In this document: piece after piece, positions 52,710 through 61,874 of the stretch
Numbering within the stretch: the stretch's first letter is position 1
Layout of the letters: each line of letters starts with the position of its first letter
From: CAYJPA01 sp964371945
GTDB taxonomy: Bacteria; Chloroflexota; Chloroflexia; Thermomicrobiales; UBA6265
Direction: 5' to 3'
DNA: 64,000 bases
Assembly: GCA_964371945.1 (NCBI GenBank)
Contig: CAYJPA010000007.1
Location: forward strand, 1-64,000
The notes under the pieces: model-generated
Database searches by the model: none
The model's input: only the letters and a program-made list of their open reading frames with translations
Told to the model about the DNA's origin: nothing
Position numbers and translations under genes: made by a program

Positions 52710-53483
52710 ATGAGCAACAGCGATCTCATAAGTTCAGTCGAACTCGTCTATCAGCGAACGCGCAAAGCCATCCTAACCGGCGACTATTCGCCCGGTTCTC
52801 CGCTCCGGCTGCAGGAATTAGCTGCTCGCAACGGCGTGAGCATGATCCCAGTGCGCGAAGCATTGCGCATGCTCGAATCGGAGGGATTCGTCGAGTCGGT
52901 TCCGAATCGCGGCGCGCGGGTCGCGCCACTCTCCATGGACGATATGCTCGATGTTTACCGCACGCGGATCACGCTCGAGCTTGAAGCCTTGCGACAGGCT
53001 GTCCCAAACACCACCCCGGCGGTGCTGACAAAGGCCCGCCGGCTCAACAAGAAAATCGTGCGCCAGTTCGAGCAAAAAGGATATGCGGATTATGAAGACC
53101 ACCGGGCATTCCACTTCACGCTGTACGAGCCGTCCGGTTCGAAGTGGCTGATGCGGTTGATCGCCATCGTCTGGGACCACACGGAGCGTTATCGTCGCCA
53201 GGGCTCGTCCGCGGTCACCCCGCAAAGCGCTCGCGTGGAGCACGAGTTGATCATCGAGCGGATCGAGGCCGGAAACGTGCAGGGCGCGATCGAAGCGCTC
53301 AAGTTACATCTCGAGCACTCCGTGAACCTGTTCACCGAGCTCTTTCGAGAGAATCCGGCCCTGTTCACCGGTTCTTCGCCGAAACCTAAGGCGACTCGCA
53401 ATGCGAACGGAGAAAGGCTTTCAGATGTCCAAACGTCGAGCGAGCTCATACCGGCGAAGGAAATTCTGTCGACCCCGGCCTGA
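52710..53483 (+). CDS. GntR/FCD-type transcriptional regulator
   Basis: 257 residues from ATG 52710 (CGAGGCG upstream; ATG 52683 is an alternative). The DNA-binding domain reads ILTGDYSPGSPLRLQELAAR, then NGVSMIPVREALRMLESEGF. The FCD domain follows, with the DHRAFHFTLYEPSGSKWL segment at its metal site. It probably controls the adjacent dioxygenase and transporter genes through the TTATAAWATATA sites at 52566 and 53523. Upstream codons down to 52608 are also open. Confidence 0.88.
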   Translation: MSNSDLISSVELVYQRTRKAILTGDYSPGSPLRLQELAARNGVSMIPVREALRMLESEGFVESVPNRGARVAPLSMDDMLDVYRTRITLELEALRQAVPNTTPAVLTKARRLNKKIVRQFEQKGYADYEDHRAFHFTLYEPSGSKWLMRLIAIVWDHTERYRRQGSSAVTPQSARVEHELIIERIEAGNVQGAIEALKLHLEHSVNLFTELFRENPALFTGSSPKPKATRNANGERLSDVQTSSELIPAKEILSTPA

Positions 53484-53508
53484 CGATTGCGTTCGATCAG
53501 CGGCCCTC

Positions 53509-53536
53509 TTGACGGCCACAGATTATAAAATATAGA
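53509..53536 (+). promoter_or_regulatory. Promoter of the phytanoyl-CoA dioxygenase family gene with embedded operator
   Basis: TTGACG (53509-53514), 16-base spacer, TATAGA (53531-53536). TTATAAAATATA (53523-53534) lies between and across the -10 box, so a bound regulator would block RNA polymerase. Confidence 0.6.
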
Positions 53537-53617
53537 ATCCGAACCATCACACCAATCTGAACGCGGTCGCGGCTTGCCACCTTCGCAGGATCGTCGCCGC
53601 TGAACCCGGAGTGAATC

Positions 53618-54607
53618 ATGGCGTTCCTGAGCACCCTCCAAATCGAACAATTCCAGCGCGATGGTTACCTTGTGGTCGATGATCTGCTGGACCCGATCCG
53701 CGATCTCGATCCGGTGATCGCGGAGTACGAAGGCGTGCTGGATCGCCTCGCCGAAGAGCTGTACGCGAACGGCACCATCAAGTCGCTTTACCGCGACTTG
53801 CCCTTTTCCGAACGATTGGTTCAAATCTACGGCGAAAGCGGCAAAGTCAACGCCCAGTTCTTCGACTTTTCCCTGCCGCAGTCCGGCATCACCGAAGAAA
53901 CGCCGTTTTGGACCGGTCCGGCTGTTTTCAATACGATCCGCTCACCCCAAATCCTCGATGCGATCGAATCGCTAATCGGTCCCGAAATCCTCTCAAATCC
54001 CGTTCAGCACGTCCGCTTGAAGCCGCCCGAGCATCTCACTCCGGTCGATCCAACGACCGGGCAAGTCCAGCTCGGTGCGACACCATGGCATCAAGACAAC
54101 GGCGTGCTGCTCGACACCGCGGACGAAAGCGACATCATCACTGTCTGGTTTCCGCTTTCCGACGCCACGATCGAAAATGGCTGCCTTGCTGTCGTGCCCT
54201 TCAGTCACGAAGACGGCTTGCTGCCACATTGCCCGGCGAATGCCGCAAACAGAACCGGCTTCGGCGTGCACATTAAGGAGCAGCACTTCGCTGCCGACGC
54301 CGCGATTCCGCTCCCAATGAAGAAGGGTGCCGCGCTCTTTATGACCAAACGCACGGTGCACTCTTCGCTGCCGAACCACGGCGACCACGTCCGGTTCAGC
54401 TTCGATCTTCGCTACAACCCGATCGGCCAACCGACCGGGCGTGAAATATTTTCCGGCTTCATCGCGCGAAGTCGCCAGCATCCGGAATCGGAATTGGACG
54501 ACCCCGACACCTGGACACAACTCTGGATCGAGGCCCGCCGGGCGATCGCGGCCGGAGAGCCGCCTCAATTCAATCGATGGGACCCCTTTAGTCCGGCCTG
54601 TGCCTGA
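53618..54607 (+). CDS. Phytanoyl-CoA dioxygenase (PhyH)-family Fe(II)/2-oxoglutarate oxygenase
   Basis: 329 residues. The iron facial triad is H158-x-D160 in TPWHQDNG and H248 in RTVHSSLPN; R259 in DHVRFSFDLR probably binds 2-oxoglutarate. These enzymes hydroxylate unactivated carbon or cleave C-P and C-N bonds. Start ATG follows CCCGGAG. The substrate is probably imported by the transporter genes downstream. Confidence 0.88.
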   Translation: MAFLSTLQIEQFQRDGYLVVDDLLDPIRDLDPVIAEYEGVLDRLAEELYANGTIKSLYRDLPFSERLVQIYGESGKVNAQFFDFSLPQSGITEETPFWTGPAVFNTIRSPQILDAIESLIGPEILSNPVQHVRLKPPEHLTPVDPTTGQVQLGATPWHQDNGVLLDTADESDIITVWFPLSDATIENGCLAVVPFSHEDGLLPHCPANAANRTGFGVHIKEQHFAADAAIPLPMKKGAALFMTKRTVHSSLPNHGDHVRFSFDLRYNPIGQPTGREIFSGFIARSRQHPESELDDPDTWTQLWIEARRAIAAGEPPQFNRWDPFSPACA

Positions 54608-54721
54608 TCGTTCGGCAGGTGAGACGGTGGTGAGTCACAGAGTGGATCGGGGTTGCGCGTTGTAAAGGCGGTGATACGATGGTGAAAGGAACTCTCGTCA
54701 CAACCGGATAACAGCACAAGA

Positions 54722-54769
54722 TTCGCACACATCGGGTGTGCGAAGGATGAGCGCGGGCCCTCGTTTTTT
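54722..54769 (+). terminator. Hairpin and T-tract in the leader of the peptide ABC operon
   Basis: TTCGCACAC (54722-54730) pairs with GTGTGCGAA (54736-54744), and GGGCCC sits just ahead of a run of seven T (54763-54769). It may end the dioxygenase transcript or act as an attenuator before the binding-protein gene. Confidence 0.5.
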
Positions 54770-54820
54770 TGTGGTTGCCGTCCATGCGGACGGCGGTTTC
54801 AGCTCAAGGAGGCGGCACGA

Positions 54821-56491
54821 ATGGCTGAGGACATGGAACGACAGAGTCAATTCTCGGAGCTCATCGCTGAATATCGATCTGCCGGATTGAGCCGGCGCGA
54901 TTTCGTCCGCCGAGCGGCGGCACTCGGGCTTTCGGTCCCGGCGGCGGCCTCGTTGCTCGCGACCGTCGGTCCGCGGCTCGCGGCGGCACAAGACGCGCCA
55001 AAAATCGGCGGCGAGTTCATCGAGGGCTATGACCGCGACTTCACCAAGATGGACACGGTTCTCTCCGGTTGGGCCGACCCAGGCTACAACCTGATCTATG
55101 AATACACGATGATCCGCGACGCCGCGGGCGCGATCGTGCCCGGTCTGACCGAATCGTGGGAGATCGCTCCGGACGGACTGAGTTGGACGATGAAAGTGCG
55201 CGATGGACTTAAGTTCCACTCGGGCGCGGCGTGCACCAACGTCGAGGTCGCGGCAAACTTCCAGGCATTCAAAGCCGGCCAAAACGCGATCTTCTGGAAC
55301 TCGGTCACCGACATTCAACCTGGCGACGGCAACACCGTCGTGGTGACGCTCTCACAACCCTTCGCGGCCTTCCCGGAAACGCTCGCGACCGAATACTCAA
55401 TGATCGAGAACCTTGCGGTTCGCGAAGAAGCCGGTGACTCGTACGGCGCAAGCGTTGCGGACGGCACCGGACCATTCACACTGACCACGTTCGCTCCCGG
55501 CAGCGAGGTTGTCTTCACCAAGTGGGCCGATTACCCCGGCTCAAACATCGCGTTCTTGGAGAACAAGGGCACGGCGTACGTCGACACCGTCAAATTCGTG
55601 CCGATCCTAGAAGTCGCCAACCGGGCCAACGAGATCGAAGCGGGCGGCGTGCACGCGATCAAGAATCCGGCTCCCCAGGACCTTGAGCGCCTCACCAGCA
55701 ATTCCGATCTCGTGGTGATGGAGTGGGCGAATCCGGCCAACCTCTTCATCAACCTGAATGACACCAAAACCGACGTTGGGTTCGATCTGCTCGAGGTTCG
55801 ACAGGCCATCTCCCACGCGATCGACCGCCAGGCGCTCTCCGACGCGATCTACTTCGGTCACGCAATTCCGACCTACGGACCGATCGCGTCCAACTGGAAA
55901 TGGTACGAGCCGGGCGTCGAGGCCTTCAACCAGTTCGACCCAGAGCTCTCGAAGTCGCTGCTCGCTGGCGCCGGCTGGACTGAAGGGGCCAACGGCATCG
56001 TCGAGAAGAATGGCGTGCCGCTTTCGTTCGAGCTCTTCAACTGGGGCGCGCAGACCTACGGCGCTCAGATCAACGAAGCCATCACCGCCATGCTCAAGGA
56101 CGTCGGCGTGGAGATGAAACTGACCACACTGGACACCGCTGAGCTCTTTCCGCGCGTTCTGAATGCGGACGATCCGGTCGATGCCTTCAGCTACGAGTGG
56201 CTGTGGTCCTCACCAATGGATGTGCTCGTGATCTTCAACTCGATTCCGAGCTTCGAGTTCAACGGCAACCACGCGGACCTCGCGACGGCGTTCAATGAAT
56301 GGCAGAGCGCGGCGGACGATGCCGCCCTCGAGGCCGCGGCCCGCAAAGCGCAGTTGATTTGGGCCGAAAAACTGCCGCTGATCCCGATCGTCACGGGCAA
56401 TGTGATCTGGGCGCACCACAAGAAAGTCCACGGTTGGGTGCCGACTCCGACCATGCTCTACCCGCTTTACAACGACGTCTGGGTTGAGTAA
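54821..56491 (+). CDS. Peptide-type ABC transporter substrate-binding protein (family 5)
   Basis: 556 residues with AAGGAGGCGG before the ATG. The N-terminus LSRRDFVRRAAALGLSVPAA is a Tat signal, with a likely cut after LAAAQD. The mature protein follows SBP_bac_5 (LTESWEIAPDGLSWTMKVRD, RQAISHAIDRQALSDAIYFG, YGPIASNWKW). It is the ligand receptor of the complete transporter that follows. Ligand unknown. Confidence 0.92.
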   Translation: MAEDMERQSQFSELIAEYRSAGLSRRDFVRRAAALGLSVPAAASLLATVGPRLAAAQDAPKIGGEFIEGYDRDFTKMDTVLSGWADPGYNLIYEYTMIRDAAGAIVPGLTESWEIAPDGLSWTMKVRDGLKFHSGAACTNVEVAANFQAFKAGQNAIFWNSVTDIQPGDGNTVVVTLSQPFAAFPETLATEYSMIENLAVREEAGDSYGASVADGTGPFTLTTFAPGSEVVFTKWADYPGSNIAFLENKGTAYVDTVKFVPILEVANRANEIEAGGVHAIKNPAPQDLERLTSNSDLVVMEWANPANLFINLNDTKTDVGFDLLEVRQAISHAIDRQALSDAIYFGHAIPTYGPIASNWKWYEPGVEAFNQFDPELSKSLLAGAGWTEGANGIVEKNGVPLSFELFNWGAQTYGAQINEAITAMLKDVGVEMKLTTLDTAELFPRVLNADDPVDAFSYEWLWSSPMDVLVIFNSIPSFEFNGNHADLATAFNEWQSAADDAALEAAARKAQLIWAEKLPLIPIVTGNVIWAHHKKVHGWVPTPTMLYPLYNDVWVE

Positions 56492-56507
56492 TCCTCGATC
56501 GTCAACA

Positions 56508-56542
56508 GGGATGGGACTCCGCGACGCGGAGTCTCATCTCCC
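56508..56542 (+). other. Hairpin between binding protein and permease genes
   Basis: GACTCCGC (56515-56522) pairs with GCGGAGTC (56526-56533), extended by an imperfect GGGATGG/CATCTCCC pair. Such structures in this position often stabilise the upstream mRNA so that the binding protein is made in excess. Confidence 0.55.
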
Positions 56543-56606
56543 GTGAGATTCGGTTCGACAAACGCGGACCCTTGATCGACTTGGCCACAGACTCAAAGTG
56601 TGATTC

Positions 56607-57536
56607 ATGCTGACGTTTATCGTTCATCGTGCGCTCTATTCCTTGCTCCTGTTATTCATCGCCTCGGTGGTGATCTTCTACGGCTTGCGCGTCGCGCCCG
56701 GAGAAGTCACCGATATCCTGACGAATCCGGTCAATCGCGTTTTTCTGATCGAGAATCTCGAAGAGAAACTGGGGCTCAATAAGCCACTTCCGGTTCAGTA
56801 CTTCATCTTCATGGGTCACTTGCTTCGGGCCGATCCCGGCTACTCGCTGATCAATGGCGAGTCGATCATGACCCTCCTGGGTCGCTCCAGTATGTACACG
56901 CTGAAGCTGGGTCTGCTCGCCGCGATCCTGACCTATGCGATCGCGATCCCACTGGGCGTCATCGCCGCCTGGAAGCGCAACTCCGTCTTCGATTACGGCG
57001 CCAATCTGCTCGCCGTGCTCGGAATGGGAATCCCCAATTTCCTGCTCGCGATCCTCTTGATCCAGGAGCTTGCCGTAAAGCGTCACTGGCTCCCGGTTGC
57101 CGGATTCGATAGCTGGAAGCACATCATCCTGCCCGCGGTCGTGCTCTCGGCGGAAGCAATTGCAATCAATCTGCGGGTCGTCCGTGCTTCGGTACTCGAA
57201 GAGTTGAATCGCGATTACGTGCGGACGCTTTATTCGAAGGGTCTCGCCGAATCCAGAATCATCTGGATCCACGTGCTACGGAACTCGCTTCCGCCGATCA
57301 TCGCGCTCGCCGGGGTGATGCTCCGCACCTTGCTTGGATACACCTTGATCGTGGAAACGATCTTTCGCTGGCCGGGTCTTGGCTATCAACTCGTGAACGC
57401 GGTACTCAAGCGCGATTACACGGTTGCGCAAACGCTCGCCATTCTCCTCACCCTCGCTGTAATCGTGTTCAACTTGCTGGCCGACATCGGCCAGCAGTGG
57501 GCCGATCCCCGCGTTCGCCAGGGAGCGAAGTCATGA
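56607..57536 (+). CDS. ABC transporter permease, DppB type
   Basis: 309 residues with six predicted membrane helices. FIVHRALYSLLLLFIASVVI opens the protein; the EAA loop is YSKGLAESRIIWIHVLRNSL. It overlaps the next permease by four bases (ATGA). It is the membrane-spanning part of the complete transporter with the two ATPases. Confidence 0.9.
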   Translation: MLTFIVHRALYSLLLLFIASVVIFYGLRVAPGEVTDILTNPVNRVFLIENLEEKLGLNKPLPVQYFIFMGHLLRADPGYSLINGESIMTLLGRSSMYTLKLGLLAAILTYAIAIPLGVIAAWKRNSVFDYGANLLAVLGMGIPNFLLAILLIQELAVKRHWLPVAGFDSWKHIILPAVVLSAEAIAINLRVVRASVLEELNRDYVRTLYSKGLAESRIIWIHVLRNSLPPIIALAGVMLRTLLGYTLIVETIFRWPGLGYQLVNAVLKRDYTVAQTLAILLTLAVIVFNLLADIGQQWADPRVRQGAKS

Positions 57537-58459
57537 GCGCCGGCGAGCAGTTGATCGTAACCCCTGTCCCAATCGAGGATATTCCGTCCGGTGCGCCGGG
57601 ACGGACGCTGGGCGACCGGTTCGCGCCGCTCGTGGCCAACAAGCTCGCCTTGCTCGGCGGAATACTCACCCTCTGCTTTTTCGTGATTGCCATCGTCGGC
57701 GGTTTCATTCTGATTCGGGACCGGCACCAGGATCTCTACCTCGATCAAAATCTGCGCAAAACCCTAATCCATCCGTTCGAAGGCGGAACATTCCTCGGCA
57801 CCGACAACCTGGGACGGAGCATGTTCTGGCGGCTTATGGCCGGAACAGCCGTTTCCCTCTGGGCCGGACTCGCGGTGACCGCGCTTTCGATCTCGGTCGG
57901 ACTGGTGATGGGCTCGCTCGCGGGGTATGTCGGTGGTTGGACCGACCGGATCATCTCCGCGCTGATCGATCTCACTTGGGGCTTCCCAGTCATACTCGTC
58001 GCCGTCATCTTCGTCGGCATGCTCGAACCGGGTCTCACCGCCGTGATTTTCGCGATCAGCGTGGTCAACTGGGCTGGCTATGCCCGCATCGTGCGAGCAC
58101 AGGTGCTGACGTTGAAGCAGCGCGCATTCGTTGAAGCCGCCCGGGCGCTCGGTGTCCCGACCTGGAAGATCATCGCGCTTCACTTGATCCCGAACATGGT
58201 CGGCACGATGCTGGTAATGGCTTCCTATTACATTGCAGTTACCGTGATCGCCGAGGCCGGACTATCGTTCATCGGGCTCGGGGCGCAACCACCAACTCCT
58301 AGCCTCGGCCAAATGGTTTCCGAGGGCCGGAAGTTCTTGAGCAACGATCCATGGATCGTCATCATGCCCGGCGTCACGATCGCGCTCCTGGTGCTAGCAT
58401 TGAACACGCTTGGAGACGGCTTGCGCGATATCTTCGATCCGAGGTTGCGGCGATGGTAG
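57533..58459 (+). CDS. ABC transporter permease, DppC type
   Basis: 308 residues from ATG 57533. FLGTDNLGRSMFWRLMAGTA is the DppC-type loop, and the EAA motif is EAARALGVPTWKIIALHLIP. Predicted six membrane segments with a cytoplasmic N-terminal extension. It overlaps the ATPase gene by seven bases. Confidence 0.9.
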   Translation: MSAGEQLIVTPVPIEDIPSGAPGRTLGDRFAPLVANKLALLGGILTLCFFVIAIVGGFILIRDRHQDLYLDQNLRKTLIHPFEGGTFLGTDNLGRSMFWRLMAGTAVSLWAGLAVTALSISVGLVMGSLAGYVGGWTDRIISALIDLTWGFPVILVAVIFVGMLEPGLTAVIFAISVVNWAGYARIVRAQVLTLKQRAFVEAARALGVPTWKIIALHLIPNMVGTMLVMASYYIAVTVIAEAGLSFIGLGAQPPTPSLGQMVSEGRKFLSNDPWIVIMPGVTIALLVLALNTLGDGLRDIFDPRLRRW

Positions 58460-59475
58460 CCGCGACCGCTATTCAGCCATCACCGGTTGTAGGCCCCGAT
58501 TCCGAACCGCTGTTGACCGTCGACAACTTGACCACGGTGATTCACTCGCGCAAGAAGACGCTGCGGGCGGTAGACCGGGTTTCGTTCTCGGTCGGTCGCG
58601 GCGAGATTTTGGGTGTCGTCGGGGAAAGCGGTTGCGGAAAATCGATGACCGCGCTCTCGATCATGCGCCTGCTGCCACAGGCTGCCGGGGTCGCTGAGGG
58701 TTCGATTCAGTTCGACGGTCGCGATCTGCTCAAGCTCAGTTCCAATGAGATGCGCCATGTTCGCGGCAACGAGATCGCGATGGTCTTTCAGGAACCGATG
58801 ACCGCGCTCGACCCGGCCTTCACCATCGGATATCAGATCACCGAGGTAATCCACGCCCACGATTCGGTCAGCGGCGACGAGGCGATGGTCCGCGCGATCA
58901 GGATGCTCGAGCGGCTCGGGATTCCGAATGCTGAATCCCGCGCGAATGACTATCCGCACCAATTTTCCGGCGGGATGCGGCAACGGGTGATGCTCGCGCT
59001 GGCGCTTGTCATGAATCCGAAACTGCTTCTGGCCGACGAGCCGACAACGGCGCTCGATGTCACGATCCAGGCCCAAATCCTGGAGCTCATCTCGCGGCTC
59101 AGAGCCGAATTAGGGTTGAGCGTGATGCTCATCACCCATAACCTCGGTGTCGTTCATGAGATTGCTGACCGCGTGGCCGTGATGTACGCCGGCGAAATCG
59201 TGGAAACGGGCTCAGTCAAAGAGATCTTCGCGAATCCAAGGCATCCCTACACTCAGGGACTCCTGCGCAGTATGCCGTACTTGACCGCCCGCCAGCCGGC
59301 GCTGCATGTGATCCCGGGTCGAGTTCCAGAGCTCTGGGCGATGCCGAAGGCATGCCGTTTCGCCGCCCGCTGTCCGAATCGCATCCAAATGTGCGTCGAC
59401 CAGCACCCGAAACTTGAGAAAAACGAGCCGAACCATGAGCTACGCTGCTTCAACCCAACCGAATATGTCCGCTGA
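58453..59475 (+). CDS. ABC transporter ATP-binding protein, DppD type
   Basis: 340 residues from ATG 58453. Walker A GESGCGKS is at 57-64, the signature is QFSGGMRQR and Walker B LLLADEPTTALD. The C-terminus holds the Oligo_HPY domain with cysteines (CRFAARCP, RIQMC, LRCF). It hydrolyses ATP on the cytoplasmic face. Confidence 0.92.
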   Translation: MVAATAIQPSPVVGPDSEPLLTVDNLTTVIHSRKKTLRAVDRVSFSVGRGEILGVVGESGCGKSMTALSIMRLLPQAAGVAEGSIQFDGRDLLKLSSNEMRHVRGNEIAMVFQEPMTALDPAFTIGYQITEVIHAHDSVSGDEAMVRAIRMLERLGIPNAESRANDYPHQFSGGMRQRVMLALALVMNPKLLLADEPTTALDVTIQAQILELISRLRAELGLSVMLITHNLGVVHEIADRVAVMYAGEIVETGSVKEIFANPRHPYTQGLLRSMPYLTARQPALHVIPGRVPELWAMPKACRFAARCPNRIQMCVDQHPKLEKNEPNHELRCFNPTEYVR

Positions 59476-60463
59476 GCCGCTGGTTTCGATTCGTGGATTG
59501 ACCAGGCGTTTCCCGGTCACGTGGGATTTCTTCGGTCGCGCCACGAAGTGGGTGTCGGCCGTGGACGATGTCTCGCTCGACATCCGGAAGGGCGAAACCC
59601 TCGCGCTCGTCGGCGAATCCGGCTCGGGGAAATCGACGCTCGCCCGCCTGCTCCTGCGACTGATTCCCGCCGACGGCGGATCGGTCAGTTTTCAGGGCTC
59701 CGACGTGCTCAAACTACCCGCAAAAGAGCTTCGAACATTCCGAGAGCAAGCGCAGATCATCTTCCAGGATCCCTACGAATCGCTCGATCCACGGTTCACC
59801 GCCGCCAAGGTCGTGGCCGAAGGGATGAGCCACCTCGATCTTTCGCGAGAGGCCAGGCGCGCGCGAATCGCGGAGGTGCTGAATCTCGTCCATCTGCCGG
59901 CCGACGCCGCGCTGCGCTTTCCGCACGAGTTCTCCGGCGGCCAGCGCCAACGCGTGAGCATCGCCAGGGCGCTGGCGGTCAATCCGAGCTTCATCGTGGC
60001 CGATGAACCGGTCAGCGCGCTCGATGTCTCCATGCAGAGCCAAATCCTGAATCTGATGCGAGAACTGCAAGACCGGCTGGGTTTGACCTATCTCTTCATC
60101 AGCCATGACATGAGCGTCGTCCGCCACATGGCCGACCGGATCGCGGTGATGTACCTGGGACGCGTTGTTGAGATCGCCCCGGCGGAAGAGCTCTTTTCCA
60201 ATCCCCTTCATCCGTATACACAGGCCCTGCTCTCGTCCGTTCCTTCGTTACTAAAGGGACGTCCCGCGCAACGCATCGCGCTCCCTGGCGAAGCGAGCAT
60301 CATGGACGATCGACCGAACTGCCGGTTCGTGAACCGCTGTTTCCGTTCGCTCGACATCTGCCGGCAAGAGCAGCCTTTGCTTGAGACGCGGCCTCGCCAT
60401 CCCGATCACTGGGTCGCCTGTTTCAATCCGGCGCCGTTGCCCTCCGAAATGGCCGTCGCATGA
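59435..60463 (+). CDS. ABC transporter ATP-binding protein, DppF type
   Basis: 342 residues from ATG 59435, overlapping the DppD gene by 41 bases; ATG 59465 is a shorter option. Walker A GESGSGKS at 60-67, signature EFSGGQRQRV, Walker B FIVADEPVSALD, and a C-terminal Oligo_HPY segment NCRFVNRC. It pairs with the DppD-type protein. It overlaps the hydrolase-like gene by four bases. Confidence 0.9.
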   Translation: MSYAASTQPNMSAEPLVSIRGLTRRFPVTWDFFGRATKWVSAVDDVSLDIRKGETLALVGESGSGKSTLARLLLRLIPADGGSVSFQGSDVLKLPAKELRTFREQAQIIFQDPYESLDPRFTAAKVVAEGMSHLDLSREARRARIAEVLNLVHLPADAALRFPHEFSGGQRQRVSIARALAVNPSFIVADEPVSALDVSMQSQILNLMRELQDRLGLTYLFISHDMSVVRHMADRIAVMYLGRVVEIAPAEELFSNPLHPYTQALLSSVPSLLKGRPAQRIALPGEASIMDDRPNCRFVNRCFRSLDICRQEQPLLETRPRHPDHWVACFNPAPLPSEMAVA

Positions 60464-61137
60464 CACCGGAAGCAATCGAGATCGCCGTCGCTCCAGAGGT
60501 AGTGCTTCGCGGGCAGCATTGGGCCGGCGACGATCTATCCATCGTCTTGATTCATGAGCCAGGAGACGGCCGCGATCTCGATCTCTGGCGTCCGCTGATT
60601 CCCTATCTCCTCGGCGCTGGGGTGACGGTCGTTGCGCTCGACCTGCGAGGTCACGGCGCATCGGATGGCGACTGCGATCCAGCCCAATCGGCGAGTGATC
60701 TCGCGGCAATCGCGGTCGCCATCAGGCGGACTGGGAGCAAGAATGTCGTGCTCTGCGCGGCTGGCGAAAGCGCGATCCCCGCGATTCGAGCCGCTGAACT
60801 GACGCCGATCGACGGCCTCGTTCTGCTTTCCCCGGCTGGTTCGGCCGAAACGTTTCCGCGTGGCGCGGGCGAGCCCAAGCTGCTCATTCGGGCTGGGAAC
60901 GACGACACGAAGCCGTCGACGGATCGCCTGAGACCCGGATTGATCGGCGCAACGCTCTTTGTCACGGTACCCGGCGCCGGGCAAGGAACTGCGCTGTTGA
61001 ACGGGGAATCGGCGCTCACCGTCCGGGAGCACATCTTCGCGTTTCTTCGGGAGATAGGGTCCGGCGCTACATCCAAGAGCGCTCCGGACCGGTTTCTCGA
61101 GTTGTTGGGCATTCACGCGAAAGGAACGGGAACATGA
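60460..61137 (+). CDS. Alpha/beta hydrolase-like protein lacking the catalytic His
   Basis: 225 residues. The hydrolase fold is recognisable from VVALDLRGHGASDGD and the elbow strand VVLCAAGESAIPAI, with Ser104 but GxSxA rather than GxSxG. The position where the base should be reads PGAGQG, with Gln175 where His is normal. The protein may be inactive or use other chemistry, perhaps binding a substrate of the transporter. Start overlaps the DppF stop, and the stop overlaps the EthD start by four bases, so it is part of the transporter operon. Confidence 0.7.
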   Translation: MTPEAIEIAVAPEVVLRGQHWAGDDLSIVLIHEPGDGRDLDLWRPLIPYLLGAGVTVVALDLRGHGASDGDCDPAQSASDLAAIAVAIRRTGSKNVVLCAAGESAIPAIRAAELTPIDGLVLLSPAGSAETFPRGAGEPKLLIRAGNDDTKPSTDRLRPGLIGATLFVTVPGAGQGTALLNGESALTVREHIFAFLREIGSGATSKSAPDRFLELLGIHAKGTGT

Positions 61138-61487
61138 TCAAGGCGATCGGCACCGCGTACCGGCGGGAAGATTTCACGCCGGAAGAATTCATCAAATACT
61201 GGCTCGACGTTCATGCCCCGATCTCCGCCAAAGCGCCAGGTCTCCGTGGATACGTGGTGTCTGAGGTGATTCGCAAAATTCAGGGTCAGCTTGAAACCGA
61301 GGCGTTCGTCGAACAGTGGTATGACGATGAAGAGGCATTCACGCGGGCAGGCGCTTCGCCGGAGGTCGCCGCCGCCTGGGAAGACGTGCCACGTTACGCC
61401 CGCACCGACGGCACGTTCTGGCTCGTGAAGGAGCACATCATTGTCCCACCGCCTCCTCGTGGTCTTGGACTAATAAGGAATGAGTGA
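61134..61487 (+). CDS. EthD-domain protein
   Basis: 117 residues. FTPEEFIKYWLDVHAPISAK with the motif H-A-P and KAPGLRGYVVSEV matches the EthD ferredoxin-like fold (dimeric alpha+beta barrel). Members are small accessory or decarboxylase/dehydratase-like proteins in ring-degradation and ether-degradation pathways. Its translational coupling to the hydrolase-like gene puts it in the transporter operon, where it probably acts on the imported compound or a product. Confidence 0.85.
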   Translation: MIKAIGTAYRREDFTPEEFIKYWLDVHAPISAKAPGLRGYVVSEVIRKIQGQLETEAFVEQWYDDEEAFTRAGASPEVAAAWEDVPRYARTDGTFWLVKEHIIVPPPPRGLGLIRNE

Positions 61488-61874
61488 GTTGACACTTTGT
61501 CAATTCCAACGTTCTCGGATCAAGCTCGTTCGGTCGCATAGCGGCAAATCCCGATCTATGCCGCCGCGTACTTGGGACTTCACGCGGTGGGAAGAGGATC
61601 GAAGATGACTGGTCTTCATGACCGTGGCAAGCCACATGCACGGTCCAGTTCAGGCCATTGCGTTGGCGTGTCCAGCCGCCCGCCGGCGAATCCCCTTCCC
61701 TCAATGGTCATCTGGACGCCCGGTGCCAGCCACATCGGGCGTCAACGTGCTCATTCTTCTCCCCTCCACCCCTTCATTGACTCGAAACGACATGTTTGCA
61801 AAACGCGACTTGCACGAACATGACATCGCCTGCATGATCCCGCTGCATTCCATCGACGAAGCAGGAGGCGGATC
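61488..61874. other. Intergenic region ahead of the TPP enzyme
   Basis: 387 bases. Short open frames occur, but none has a recognisable product or a ribosome site except GGAGGC just before the next ATG. Confidence 0.5.

Noticed and set aside
61572..61823. Short open frame ahead of the TPP enzyme gene
   Set aside because: No ribosome site, no motif, and it runs through sequence that looks like a non-coding leader.
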